From assembly GCA_035457725.1 (NCBI GenBank), contig DATIBC010000065.1, positions 10,196-74,195 of the forward strand: DNA of 64,000 nt, read 5' to 3'. The stretch is from DATFES01 sp035457725. Its GTDB lineage: Bacteria > Pseudomonadota > Alphaproteobacteria > CACIAM-22H2. This document shows positions 8,582 to 17,570 of the stretch, one piece after another. The notes beneath the pieces were generated by a model. It was not told the DNA's origin, did not search any database, and worked only from the letters and a program-made list of their open reading frames with translations. How positions within the stretch are numbered: the stretch's first letter is position 1; every line of letters starts with the position of its first letter. The position numbers were made by a program, and so were the translations under genes.

Positions 8582-8592
8582 TGGGATAGAGC

Positions 8593-8624
8593 GGGCGCCT
8601 CCCGGAAGTGGGCGGCGCCCTTCT
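8593..8624 (+). terminator. Hairpin between dctP and dctQ (attenuator or mRNA-stabilising stem)
   Basis: GGGCGCC (8593-8599) pairs with GGCGCCC (8614-8620) around a 14-base loop and is followed by TTCTGCTT. The stem lies 11 bases after the binding-protein stop. A partial terminator or mRNA-protecting stem here would keep binding protein made in excess over the membrane subunits, as in many binding-protein operons. Confidence 0.5.
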
Positions 8625-8657
8625 GCTTCGCGATTAGATCTCGGACCCTGCTAGGCG

Positions 8658-9170
8658 ATGCGTGGAGCTCTCCAAGCGCTTTACCGCGCCTGCGGCGCGC
8701 TCGCCGGCGCGGCGCTCGTGCTCATGCTGACGATGATCACCCTCAACATCGCCGGCGGGGTGTTCGGCTTCTTCATCCGCGGCCTCGATGCGTACGCCGG
8801 ATATTTGATGGCGGCTGCATCGTTCCTCGCGCTCGCCTATACCCTCAAGGCCGGCGAGCACATAAGAGTCACGCTGCTGCTTCAGCGACTTCCAGTGGGT
8901 CTTCACCGCGGGGTCGAGATCACCTGTCTGGCGCTTGCAGCGGCGATCACCGGATATTTCGCCTGGCATTCGGTCGACATGGTCTACATTTCGTGGCGGA
9001 TCGGCGACGTCTCGCAAGCGACCGATCAAACGCCGCTGTGGATCCCGCAATCGCTGATGGCTTTCGGCGTGGTGGTCTTGTTCGTTGCTTTTGTCGAGGA
9101 GACGATCGACGAAATCATGGGCCGCCGCAAAGCGCCGCCGAAGACCGACGAACCGGCGCATATCGAATAG
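8658..9170 (+). CDS. TRAP transporter small permease, DctQ family
   Basis: A 170-residue membrane protein with four predicted helices (about 10-35, 45-65, 88-108 and 128-150), the DctQ layout. The AGEHIRVTLLL stretch after the second helix is the usual DctQ signature. It forms the membrane complex with the DctM protein encoded directly downstream; the DctM reading frame opens at the next base after this stop. A short C-terminal charged tail ends in EPAHIE. No unusual feature. Confidence 0.9.
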   Translation: MRGALQALYRACGALAGAALVLMLTMITLNIAGGVFGFFIRGLDAYAGYLMAAASFLALAYTLKAGEHIRVTLLLQRLPVGLHRGVEITCLALAAAITGYFAWHSVDMVYISWRIGDVSQATDQTPLWIPQSLMAFGVVVLFVAFVEETIDEIMGRRKAPPKTDEPAHIE

Positions 9171-9179
9171 GTGGCGGCG

Positions 9180-10484
9180 ATGGATTTTTTCGCCACCGCC
9201 TTCCTCCTCGTCGCGTTATTCGGCCTGCTCGGCATGGGCCTGTGGATCGGGCTCTCGCTCACCGCCGTCGCCTGGCTCGGCATGGAGTTGTTCACCACCC
9301 GGCCGGTTGGCCAGCTCATGGTCAACAAGATTTGGGAATCAGGGTCGAGCTGGACTCTCACGGCGCTGCCGTTGTTCATTTGGATGGGCGAGATCCTGTT
9401 CCGCTCCAAGTTGTCGGAGGACATGTTTCGCGGCCTCTCGCCGTGGATGGCGCTCCTGCCCGGCCGGCTGCTCCACACCAACATCATTGGCTGCACGATC
9501 TTCGCGGCGATTTCGGGCTCCTCCGCCGCCACTTGCGCGACGATCGGCAAGATCACCATTCCCGAGCTACGCGGCCGCGGTTACCCCGAGTTCATGACTG
9601 TCGGCACGCTGGCCGGCGCCGGCACGTTGGGCCTGCTCATCCCGCCGTCGATCATCATGATCGTCTATGGGGTCACCGCCGAGGTGTCGATCGGCCAGCT
9701 TTTCATCGGCGGCGTCGTTCCGGGGATCCTGCTGGCCGGACTGTTCAGTGGCTACGTGATGGTCTGGGCGGTTCTCAACCCATCGCGCGTTCCAGCCGAG
9801 AATATCCGGATGCGGCTCTTGGATAAGATCCGGGCGGGGCGCCACCTGCTGCCGGCGGTCGGCCTCATCTTGTGCGTGCTCGGCTCGATCTACGCCGGCA
9901 TCGCGACGGCGACCGAATCGGCGGCGTTCGGCGCGCTCGGCGCCCTGATCTTGTCATGGCTTCAGGGTTCGCTGAATCGAGCCAGTTTCGTCGACGCCCT
10001 GATGGGCGCGACGCGGCTGTCGTGCATGATCGCGCTTATCTTGGCCGGCGCCTCGTTTCTCACGTTGTCGATGGGATTCACCGGCCTGCCGCGGCATATC
10101 GCCGAGTGGATCGGCGGCCTCGGCCTCTCGCCCTGGATGCTGATCGCCGCGCTCATGGTCTTCTACATCATTCTCGGCTGTTTTCTCGACGGTATCTCGA
10201 TGGTGGTGCTGACCATGGCGGTGTTCCTGCCGACCGTCGAGAAAGCAGGGCTCGATCTGATCTGGTTTGGTATTTTCATCGTACTCGTCACCGAGATGGC
10301 GCAGATCACGCCGCCGGTCGGCTTCAACCTCTTCGTCCTGCAAGGGATGACCGGCCACCAGATCACGTTCATCGCGCGCGCCGCCGTCCCGCTGTTCTTG
10401 CTGATGGTCGTCGCCGTCGCCCTGATCACCTTGTTCCCCGAACTTGTGACCTTTCTGCCGCAGCAGATGATCGTTCGGCGTTGA
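9180..10484 (+). CDS. TRAP transporter large permease, DctM family
   Basis: A 434-residue DctM protein with about 11-12 membrane segments. Typical landmarks are GSSAATCATIGKI and PSIIMIVYGV in the first half, ESAAFGALGALI, and TEMAQITPPVGFNLFVLQ in the second. The ATG at 9180 is preferred because GGTGGCGG lies just upstream; a GTG at 9171, directly after the dctQ stop, would add three residues. It completes a full TRAP importer (dctPQM) placed after the CoA-transferase/lyase genes. It is different from the truncated DctM at the window start, so two TRAP systems flank the catabolic genes. Confidence 0.93.
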   Translation: MDFFATAFLLVALFGLLGMGLWIGLSLTAVAWLGMELFTTRPVGQLMVNKIWESGSSWTLTALPLFIWMGEILFRSKLSEDMFRGLSPWMALLPGRLLHTNIIGCTIFAAISGSSAATCATIGKITIPELRGRGYPEFMTVGTLAGAGTLGLLIPPSIIMIVYGVTAEVSIGQLFIGGVVPGILLAGLFSGYVMVWAVLNPSRVPAENIRMRLLDKIRAGRHLLPAVGLILCVLGSIYAGIATATESAAFGALGALILSWLQGSLNRASFVDALMGATRLSCMIALILAGASFLTLSMGFTGLPRHIAEWIGGLGLSPWMLIAALMVFYIILGCFLDGISMVVLTMAVFLPTVEKAGLDLIWFGIFIVLVTEMAQITPPVGFNLFVLQGMTGHQITFIARAAVPLFLLMVVAVALITLFPELVTFLPQQMIVRR

Positions 10485-10598
10485 TCCCTGCGAATTAACC
10501 TTCATTTCGTGGATTCGGGGGGATAAATATCTCATTGCGGCACGTTATGCCGGCGCGCCATCACCGCGGCTCGCGGCAGCGGCGTGAGTCAAGGGACG

Positions 10599-11630
10599 AT
10601 GCGACAGGTCTCGCGGCGATCCGTGTTGTCGGGGTTGGGGGCGTCGGTGGCGGTCACCATCGCCGGCGGGGCGGCGCTTCGCGCCTCGGCGCAGACGGCG
10701 ACGCCGCGCTTCTTGCGGATCGCCACTGGGCCGACGGAATCGAGCTTGTTCGCCATCGGCACGCTGCTCGGCAACGTCGTCAGCTCGCCGCCGGGCGCGC
10801 GCGAGTGCGACCGCGGCGGCAGCTGCGGCGTCCCGGGCTTGATCGCGGTGACCCAAAGCACTGCCGGAGCGCTGGCCAATGTCGAACTCGTCGGCCGCAA
10901 ACAGCTCGAATCCGGCCTCTGCCAGGCCGATATCGCGCATTGGGCGTTCCACGGCACCGGTCCCTATCGGCGCAATGGTGCAGTGCGGAATCTACGCGCG
11001 ATCGCCAACCTCTACCCCGAAAATCTGCATATCGTCGTGCGCCGCGACGCTGGGATCGCCGATTTGCGGCGGCTCAAAGGCAAGGTGGTGGCGCTCGGCG
11101 AGCAAGATTCCGGTACGCTGGCGAGCGCCCGGGCGATACTTCAGGCGGTCGGCATCAGCGAACGCGATGTCCGCCCGCAGTATCTGAAGCCGGCACAGGC
11201 CGCCGATGCGCTGCGCGACGGCGCGATCGATGCCTTATTCGAGATGGCCGGGGCGCCCGCCGCCACGATCACCGAGCTTGCCGCCAAGACCGAAGTGGCG
11301 CTGCTTCCCATCGACGACACCACGTTGAGCCGATTGCGCGGGGCAAATCCGTACTTCGCCACGACGACGATTCCGGCCGAGACCTACAAGGGGATCGGGG
11401 CGGTGCAGTCGATCAGTGTCGGCGTCTTGTGGCTGGTCGGCGCCGAGGTCGACGAGCAGATCGTCAATGGGCTCGCCCGGGCGCTGTTCCATCCCAACAA
11501 TCGGCGCGTCCTCGACGCCGGGCACCCTTTCGGCCGCCGCATCCGCCAGGAAACGGCGCTCGACGGCGTGGCGCTGCAGCTTCACCCAGGCGCCGCGCTC
11601 TACTATCTCGAAGCCGGTTTGATCAACTGA
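10599..11630 (+). CDS. TAXI-family TRAP transporter solute-binding protein
   Basis: A 343-residue periplasmic binding protein of the TAXI group. The N-terminus has a twin-arginine motif (SRRSVLSGLG) and a hydrophobic core ending in ASA, so Tat export is likely. Landmarks are ATGPTESSLFAIG near the mature start, the glycine/cysteine loop CDRGGSCGVPG and the strand VVALGEQDSGT. Two cysteines in that loop could form a disulfide. TAXI proteins normally work with a fused TRAP permease, but none follows; the next gene is on the other strand. A GTG at 10584 is an alternative start. It may share a permease elsewhere or with one of the two TRAP systems here. Confidence 0.88.
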   Translation: MRQVSRRSVLSGLGASVAVTIAGGAALRASAQTATPRFLRIATGPTESSLFAIGTLLGNVVSSPPGARECDRGGSCGVPGLIAVTQSTAGALANVELVGRKQLESGLCQADIAHWAFHGTGPYRRNGAVRNLRAIANLYPENLHIVVRRDAGIADLRRLKGKVVALGEQDSGTLASARAILQAVGISERDVRPQYLKPAQAADALRDGAIDALFEMAGAPAATITELAAKTEVALLPIDDTTLSRLRGANPYFATTTIPAETYKGIGAVQSISVGVLWLVGAEVDEQIVNGLARALFHPNNRRVLDAGHPFGRRIRQETALDGVALQLHPGAALYYLEAGLIN

Positions 11631-11634
11631 CGCC

Positions 11635-12300
11635 TCACGCCGCGGGCGTGTCGTATCTCGGCGTCGGCCAAGGTTCGGCGGACGCGCCGTCAACCCATTC
11701 CTTGAGCCATGGGTGCGACCATACCGCCTCGACATAGGACGTGGCGTCGCGCGGCAGCTCGGGCGCCCAGGTGACGAATCGCGTCGCCACCGGAGCGTAC
11801 ATGGCGTCGGCGAACGAAAACGATTGGCCGAACAGATACGGCCCGCCGGCGCCGTGGGTGGTGCGGGTGTCGCGCCAGATGGCGACGATCCGTGCGATGT
11901 CGGCGAGCGCCTCGGGCGTCCGCCCCTTGCTGGGGAACCGTTTTCGCACGTTCATCCACATGGCGGCGCGTAGCGCGGCGAACCCCGAATGCATCTCGGC
12001 GGCGATGGCCCGCGCATGCGCGCGGGCCGCAGGCTCGGTCGGCCACAGGTTACGCGCGGGCCGCAGCTCGGCGAGATATTCGCCGATGGCGATCGACTCC
12101 CAGATTCGCCGCTTGCCGTGGTGCAGGCAAGGCACTCGCCCCGATGGCGAGACCCGCGATATCGATGCGCGCGTTTCCGGCGTGTCGAGCGGGATGGTGA
12201 TCTCGTCGAAATCGATCCCGGCGAGCTTGCACGCCAGCCAGCCACGGAGCGACCAGGACGACGTGGCTTTGTTGCCGATATAGAGCGTGAATTCGTGCAT
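11635..12300 (-). CDS. Glutathione S-transferase family protein
   Basis: A 221-residue two-domain GST. The thioredoxin-like N-terminal domain starts with LYIGNKATSSWSLRGWL, where the serine after SSW is the likely glutathione-activating residue, and has SGRVPCLHHG (cis-proline) and ESIAIGEYL (gamma-glutamyl contact). The helical C-terminal domain holds FSFADAMYAPV, the usual aspartate-bearing cap. It converges with the TAXI gene, only 4 bases apart. Likely cytoplasmic detoxification or maleylacetoacetate-isomerase-like chemistry; the substrate cannot be told. Confidence 0.9.
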   Translation of the reverse strand: MHEFTLYIGNKATSSWSLRGWLACKLAGIDFDEITIPLDTPETRASISRVSPSGRVPCLHHGKRRIWESIAIGEYLAELRPARNLWPTEPAARAHARAIAAEMHSGFAALRAAMWMNVRKRFPSKGRTPEALADIARIVAIWRDTRTTHGAGGPYLFGQSFSFADAMYAPVATRFVTWAPELPRDATSYVEAVWSHPWLKEWVDGASAEPWPTPRYDTPAA

Positions 12301-12333
12301 CGATCCACCGCCGAATGGGCGCCCTCGGCCTGT

Positions 12334-12379
12334 AAAAGCTCGGGCACGTTAGCTTTTCGCTTGCACAGCAGCAAGCGAA
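12334..12379. repeat. Two overlapping inverted repeats in the GST / aminopeptidase divergent region
   Basis: AAAAGCT (12334-12340) pairs with AGCTTTT (12351-12357), and TTCGCTTGC (12356-12364) pairs perfectly with GCAAGCGAA (12371-12379). The two stems share bases 12356-12357, so only one can form fully at a time. They sit between divergent genes and could be regulator sites. No T run follows, so a terminator is unlikely. Confidence 0.45.
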
Positions 12380-12449
12380 CAGACGAACGCTTGCCTCGCG
12401 CCGAACGCCATGGTAGCGCGCGTATGCGAACCTGCTTCCGGGGAACCCA

Positions 12450-13844
12450 ATGCACGCTCTACCCTATCGACCGAAGGCGATCAGGTCGACGCGCGGTCTC
12501 ACCGTGCTCGCCAAGGACGAGTTGGCCGGCTGGCTCAGGCATGCGCCGGCAAGCATCCGACGCTGGGTCGAGGGCTCCGGCTTTCGCGCCGAACCCGGGC
12601 AGATATGTCTCGTGCCTGGCCGCGATGGCGCGCCTGCCCGCGTGCTGACGGGGATCGTCGGCAAGGGCGCGCGCGAGGATCTTTGGCACGCCGCGGCGTT
12701 GGCGACCGCGCTTCCCGCCGGATCGTACCGTCTCGATCCGGAACCGGTCGCGCTGCTTGCCACGCGCATCGCCATTGGCTGGGGACTTGGAGCGTACGCG
12801 TTCGCGCGCTACCGCAAACCTGGTCGCCCACCGGCCGAGTTGGTCTGGCCCAAAGGAACCGACCGCGGCGCTGTCGAACGCACGGTGCGCGCCGCAGCAC
12901 TGGTCCGCGATTTGGTCAACACGCCGGCGGAAGACATGGGCCCGCGCGAACTGTCCAAGGCGGCCGAAACGATGGCGGCGGAGCTCGGCATGAAGTCGCG
13001 GATCGTCAAGGGCGACAGCCTGCTCAAGCAGAATTATCCGTTGATTCACGCCGTCGGCCGTGCCAGCACCCGCAGCCCGCGGCTAATCGATCTCCGTTGG
13101 GGCGACGCGGCGCACCCCAAGGTGACCATCGTCGGCAAGGGTGTGTGCTTCGACACCGGCGGGCTCGACCTCAAGGCGAGCGCCGGCATGCTGTTGATGA
13201 AGAAGGACATGGGCGGCGCCGCGCACGCGCTCGGACTTGCTCACATGATCGTCGAGGCGCGACTGCCGGTTCGCCTTCGCGTGCTGGCGCCGGCGGTCGA
13301 AAACTCGGTGGCGGGCAACGCCATCAGACCGCTCGACGTAATCCCCTCGCGCAAAGGGATCACCGTCGAAATCGGCAACACCGACGCCGAGGGCAGACTC
13401 ATCCTCGCCGACGCCCTTGCCGACGCGTGCGACGAACGACCGGAACTGCTGATCGACTTCGCGACCCTGACCGGCGCCGCGCGCGTGGCGCTGGGGCCCG
13501 ACCTGCCGGCGCTATACTGCAACGATGAGTCGCTGGCCGGCGATCTGGCGCGCCATGCCGCGGCCGAGGCTGACCCGATGTGGCGCATGCCGCTTTGGGC
13601 GCCGTATCGTAGGCGGCTCGACAGCAAGGTCGCCGATATCAACAACATGGCCGATGGGCCGTTCGCCGGATCGGTCACCGCCGCCCTGTTTTTGCAGGAG
13701 TTCGTGACGCCGGGCATTCCGTGGGCGCATTTCGACCTCTTCGCCTGGAACCCGTCGGGACGCCCAGGTCGACCGGAAGGCGCCGAGGCGCAAACATTAC
13801 GGGCGGTCTTTGCGACCATCGCCGAGCGCTTCGCTCGCAAGTGA
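12450..13844 (+). CDS. Leucyl aminopeptidase family protein (peptidase M17)
   Basis: A 464-residue M17 metallo-aminopeptidase. The C-terminal catalytic domain shows the two-metal site: KGVCFDTGGLDLK (metal Asp and active-site Lys), KKDMGGAA, and the family signature NTDAEGRL. The N-terminal domain is of usual alphaproteobacterial size. It removes N-terminal residues from peptides in the cytoplasm and could process peptides imported by the YejABEF system encoded a little downstream. It has its own promoter region, shared divergently with the GST gene. Confidence 0.94.
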   Translation: MHALPYRPKAIRSTRGLTVLAKDELAGWLRHAPASIRRWVEGSGFRAEPGQICLVPGRDGAPARVLTGIVGKGAREDLWHAAALATALPAGSYRLDPEPVALLATRIAIGWGLGAYAFARYRKPGRPPAELVWPKGTDRGAVERTVRAAALVRDLVNTPAEDMGPRELSKAAETMAAELGMKSRIVKGDSLLKQNYPLIHAVGRASTRSPRLIDLRWGDAAHPKVTIVGKGVCFDTGGLDLKASAGMLLMKKDMGGAAHALGLAHMIVEARLPVRLRVLAPAVENSVAGNAIRPLDVIPSRKGITVEIGNTDAEGRLILADALADACDERPELLIDFATLTGAARVALGPDLPALYCNDESLAGDLARHAAAEADPMWRMPLWAPYRRRLDSKVADINNMADGPFAGSVTAALFLQEFVTPGIPWAHFDLFAWNPSGRPGRPEGAEAQTLRAVFATIAERFARK

Positions 13845-13922
13845 CTCCCGGCTAAGAGGTCGAGCTTCGTCCTTCGACGGGCGGCCATGCCCTAAATGCG
13901 ACGAAAAACGTGACCGAGCGTC

Positions 13923-14855
13923 TCAGTATCCGGCGGCGGGATCGACGACGTTGAGCAGCGTCCGTCCATCGCGCGCCCGGCGGATGTTCTCGGCGATCTG
14001 GTCGGCGGCGGTTTCGGGATTGGTGAGGGCGGCGATATGCGGTGTGATCGTCACTTTGGGATGCGCCCACAGGCGATGATCGGAGGGCAGCGGCTCGGGC
14101 TCGAAGACGTCGAGCGTGGCGCCCGCGATGTGGCCCGAGTCGAGCGCCGCGATCAGGTCTTCGGCCGCGACATGGCCGCCGCGCGCGACGTTGACCACGA
14201 ACGCGCCCTCGGGCAGCAGCGCTAGGTTCCTTGCATTGACGATGCCGCGGGTGTCGGGGGTCAGCGGCAGCACGCAGACGAGGATGTCGGTGCGCGCGAG
14301 GAATTTCTCGAGACCGTCGGCGCCGTGAAACGTCTCGACGCCATCGAGCGTCTTGGGACGGCGGCTCCAGCCGGCGACGGGGAAGCCGACATAAGCGAGC
14401 CAACGCGCCGCGGCGCCGCCGATGGCGCCGATTCCCATCACGCCGACCCGGCGCTCGCCGATACGCGGCGGCGGCAGCTTGCTCCAACGGCGTTGATGCT
14501 GCAATTCGGCGTACTCGGGAAACTGCCGATGATATCGCAGCGCCGCCAGCAGAATGTATTCGCACATGCCCTGCGTCAGATCGGGGTCGACGATGCGTAC
14601 GATCGGCACGCCCGCCGGGCGCGCGTCGTCCGATACAATGTGATCGACGCCGGCGCCGAGCGAGCAGATCAGCCTGAGATTGGGATAGCGCTTGAGATCG
14701 CCCCGCGGGTAACGCCAGACCACCGCCGCGTCGATGGCCGCAACGTCGCCGACCTCGGGCCAGATGCGGACCTCGGCGCCGGCGAGGCGCTTCTTTAGCG
14801 CGGCGCTCCACGCCTCGGGATCGTCGGCTCTGGAGATGAAGAGGATCGCGCTCAC
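13923..14855 (-). CDS. ghrA: Glyoxylate/hydroxypyruvate reductase A-like 2-hydroxyacid dehydrogenase
   Basis: A 310-residue D-2-hydroxyacid dehydrogenase of the GhrA type, reducing glyoxylate or hydroxypyruvate with NAD(P)H. The Rossmann motif is GVMGIGAIGGAAARWL (about 137-152) followed by WSRRPK, where the arginines favour NADPH. The catalytic set is Arg in NVARGGH, Glu in FEPEPLP and His in TPHIAAL. The GTG start (14855) overlaps the stop of the ABC ATPase gene upstream by four bases (GTGA), so it is translated from the yej-type operon. The link to peptide import is not understood. Confidence 0.88.
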   Translation of the reverse strand: MSAILFISRADDPEAWSAALKKRLAGAEVRIWPEVGDVAAIDAAVVWRYPRGDLKRYPNLRLICSLGAGVDHIVSDDARPAGVPIVRIVDPDLTQGMCEYILLAALRYHRQFPEYAELQHQRRWSKLPPPRIGERRVGVMGIGAIGGAAARWLAYVGFPVAGWSRRPKTLDGVETFHGADGLEKFLARTDILVCVLPLTPDTRGIVNARNLALLPEGAFVVNVARGGHVAAEDLIAALDSGHIAGATLDVFEPEPLPSDHRLWAHPKVTITPHIAALTNPETAADQIAENIRRARDGRTLLNVVDPAAGY

Positions 14856-16501
14856 TGCCGCACGGCGCCGGTCTCGACCGCCTCGAGCTCGAACGCCGCG
14901 GCCATCAACGCCTTGGTGTAGGCCTGCTGCGGCGCCTCGAAGATCTGGCGCGCCGGGCCGTGCTCCACCACCTTGCCGTCCTTGAGCACCAGCACTTCGT
15001 CGGCCAGCGCTTTCACCACGCGCAGATCGTGGCTGATGAAGAGATAGCCGAGCCGGTGGCGCTCCTGCAGCTCGCGCAGCAAATCGACGATCTGCGCTTG
15101 CACCGACATATCAAGCGCCGAAGTCGGCTCGTCAAGGACGAGGAATTTCGGCTTGAGCACCAACGCCCGGGCGATGGCAACGCGCTGACGCTGGCCGCCC
15201 GAGAATTCGTGCGGGTAGCGGTGCCGCGTTTCGGGATCGAGCCGCACCTCCTCCAGCGCCTGAACGATCATCGCCTCGCGATCGGCGGCGGAGCCGATGC
15301 GATGGATCTTGAGCCCCTCCTCGACGATTTGGCCGATCGACAGCCGCGGCGACAGCGAGGCGAACGGATCCTGGAAGACGATCTGCATCCCGCGCCGCAG
15401 CGGCCGCAGCGCGCCGGCCCGCAAGTCCTGGATCTCGCGGCCGTCGAAGACGATTCGCCCCTGCGCCTGCTCGAGGCGCAGGAGCGCCAGGCCGAGCGTC
15501 GTTTTGCCCGAACCGGATTCGCCGACGACGCCCAGCGTTTCGCCCTCGCGCAGATCGATATCGACGCCGTCGACCGCCTTCACATAGCCCTGCACGCGCC
15601 GCAGAAGTCCGCCCCTGATCGGAAACCAGACGCGCACGTCCTTGGCCTCGATCAACGGGCGGGCGTCGTGCGGCGTCGGCGCCGGTTTGCCCTTCGGCTC
15701 GGCGGCGAGGAGATGGCGCGTGTACTCGTGCTGCGGGCTGCCGAATACGGCGTCGATCGGGCCGTTCTCGACGATCTGGCCTTTCTGCATCACGCAGACC
15801 CGGTTCGCCATCTTGCGCACGATGCCGAGGTCGTGGGTGATGAAGAGGATCGCCATGCCGAACTTGGCCTGCAGCTCCCGAAGCAGGCGAAGAAGCTGCG
15901 CCTGGATCGTCACGTCGACGGCGGTGGTCGGCTCGTCGGCGATCAACAGGTCGGGCTCGTTTGCGAGCGCCATGGCGATCATCACCCTTTGCCGCTGGCC
16001 GCCCGAAAGCTGGTGCGGGTAGGCGTCGAGGCGCTTTTCGGCTTGTTCGCCGAGGCCGACCAGGCGCAGGAGTTCGACGATGCGCGCCCGCGCCGCCGCG
16101 GGCGCAAGCCCCTTGTGGATGGTCAGGATCTCGCCGATCTGGCGCTCGATGGTGTGCAGCGGATTGAGCGACGTCATCGGCTCCTGGAAGATCATGGCGA
16201 TGCGATTGCCGCGGATCTCGCGCAGTATCGATTCGCCGGCGCCGACGAGTTGCTGACCCTTGAAGCGAATCGAGCTCCCGGCCGGATGTTTCGCGAGTGG
16301 GTAGGGCAGAAGCTGCAGCACCGACAGCGCCGTCACCGACTTGCCGGAGCCCGACTCGCCGACCAGCGCCAGCGTTTCGCCCATGGCGATGTTGAACGAC
16401 ACCCGGTCGACCGCGAGGAACGGCGGCCGTCCGGCGCCGACGTCGAAAGTCGCCGACAGATTTTCGATTTCGAGCAAATTGCCGTCTTGCTTGGCGACCA
16501 C
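14852..16501 (-). CDS. yejF: Peptide/microcin C ABC transporter, fused ATP-binding protein (YejF-type)
   Basis: A 549-residue protein with two complete ABC ATPase domains in tandem, the YejF/GsiA layout. The first has GESGSGKS near residue 50, LSGGQRQR and LLIADEP; the second repeats GESGSGKT near 340, FSGGQRQR and FLVLDEP. A short proline-rich linker joins them. Starts with GTG. It energises the permeases encoded just upstream (YejE 13 bases away, then YejB) together with the binding protein. Known YejABEF systems import oligopeptides and the antibiotic microcin C. It overlaps the ghrA-like gene by four bases. Confidence 0.93.
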   Translation of the reverse strand: MVAKQDGNLLEIENLSATFDVGAGRPPFLAVDRVSFNIAMGETLALVGESGSGKSVTALSVLQLLPYPLAKHPAGSSIRFKGQQLVGAGESILREIRGNRIAMIFQEPMTSLNPLHTIERQIGEILTIHKGLAPAAARARIVELLRLVGLGEQAEKRLDAYPHQLSGGQRQRVMIAMALANEPDLLIADEPTTAVDVTIQAQLLRLLRELQAKFGMAILFITHDLGIVRKMANRVCVMQKGQIVENGPIDAVFGSPQHEYTRHLLAAEPKGKPAPTPHDARPLIEAKDVRVWFPIRGGLLRRVQGYVKAVDGVDIDLREGETLGVVGESGSGKTTLGLALLRLEQAQGRIVFDGREIQDLRAGALRPLRRGMQIVFQDPFASLSPRLSIGQIVEEGLKIHRIGSAADREAMIVQALEEVRLDPETRHRYPHEFSGGQRQRVAIARALVLKPKFLVLDEPTSALDMSVQAQIVDLLRELQERHRLGYLFISHDLRVVKALADEVLVLKDGKVVEHGPARQIFEAPQQAYTKALMAAAFELEAVETGAVRQ

Positions 16502-16514
16502 GTCCGGACCTCGC

Positions 16515-17564
16515 TCAGCGGAACGTTTTGCGCGGATCGAAGGCGTCGCGCACCGCCTCGCCGACGAACACCAGCAGCGACAGCGTCACCGCGATCACCA
16601 GGAACGTGGTGATCCCGAGCCACGGCGCCTGCAGGTTGGCCTTGCCCTGGTTCAGGAGCTCGCCCAGCGACGCCGAGCCCGGCGGCAGCCCGAAGCCGAG
16701 GAAATCGAGCGAGGTCAGCGCCACGATCGACCCGTTGAGTATGAAGGGCATGAAGGTGAGGGTAGCGACCATCGCGTTCGGAAGGACGTGGCGGAACATG
16801 ATCACGGTATCGCCGGCGCCGAGCGCGCGCGCGGCGCGCACGTAATCGAAATTGCGGGCGCGTAGAAATTCGGCGCGCACCACATCGACCAGCGACATCC
16901 ACGAGAACAGCAACAGGAGCCCGAGAAGCCACCAGAAATTCGGCTCGACGAAGGCGGCGAGAATGATCAACAGATAGAGAGTCGGCATGCCCGACCAGAT
17001 CTCGATAAAACGCTGGAACGCGAGATCGATCCAGCCGCCGAAATATCCCTGCACCGCGCCGGCGATCACGCCGATGATCGACGAAAGAAGCGTCAGCGTC
17101 AGCCCGAACAGGACCGAGATGCGGAACCCGTAGATCAGGCGCGCCAGCACGTCGCGTCCCTGATCATCAGTGCCGAGCCAGTTGACCGCCGACGGCGGCG
17201 CCGGAGCTGGAACCGGCAGCTTCAGGTTCACCGTGCGATGGTTGAACGGGATGGGCGGAAAGATCATCCATCCCTTCTCTGCGATTTTCTCGGCGACGTA
17301 GGGGTCGTGATAGTCGGGCTCGGTCGGGAATTCGCCGCCGAAGGTCGTCTCGGGATAGGCGCGGAAAATCGGCATGTAGAAGGCGCCGTCGTAACGCACG
17401 AGCGCTGGCTTGTCGTTGGCTATGAATTCGGCGAACAGCGTCAGGATGAAAATCGCCAGGAACACCCACAGCGACCAGAAACCGCGGCGGTTCTTGCGGA
17501 AGTTGGCCAACCGCCGCCGTGTCAGCGGCGACAGGCGGGAGGCTTGTGAAGGCACGCCATGCAT
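16515..17564 (-). CDS. yejE: Peptide ABC transporter permease, YejE-type
   Basis: A 349-residue inner-membrane permease of the DppC/OppC class. One helix near the N-terminus (about 30-48) is followed by a long periplasmic loop with YMPIFRAYPETTFGGEF, which is characteristic of YejE and longer than in ordinary DppC. Five more helices follow, with the EAA coupling loop RAARALGAGDTVIMFRHVLP. The motif WLGTDDQGRDVLARLIYG is typical of the family. The gene lies 6 bases from yejB and 13 from yejF. Confidence 0.93.
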   Translation of the reverse strand: MHGVPSQASRLSPLTRRRLANFRKNRRGFWSLWVFLAIFILTLFAEFIANDKPALVRYDGAFYMPIFRAYPETTFGGEFPTEPDYHDPYVAEKIAEKGWMIFPPIPFNHRTVNLKLPVPAPAPPSAVNWLGTDDQGRDVLARLIYGFRISVLFGLTLTLLSSIIGVIAGAVQGYFGGWIDLAFQRFIEIWSGMPTLYLLIILAAFVEPNFWWLLGLLLLFSWMSLVDVVRAEFLRARNFDYVRAARALGAGDTVIMFRHVLPNAMVATLTFMPFILNGSIVALTSLDFLGFGLPPGSASLGELLNQGKANLQAPWLGITTFLVIAVTLSLLVFVGEAVRDAFDPRKTFR

Positions 17565-17570
17565 CGGACG

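Noticed and set aside
10599..11630. A role of the TAXI protein as part of the DctPQM transporter
   Set aside because: TAXI and DctP proteins are different classes. Without evidence of exchange, no assignment was made.
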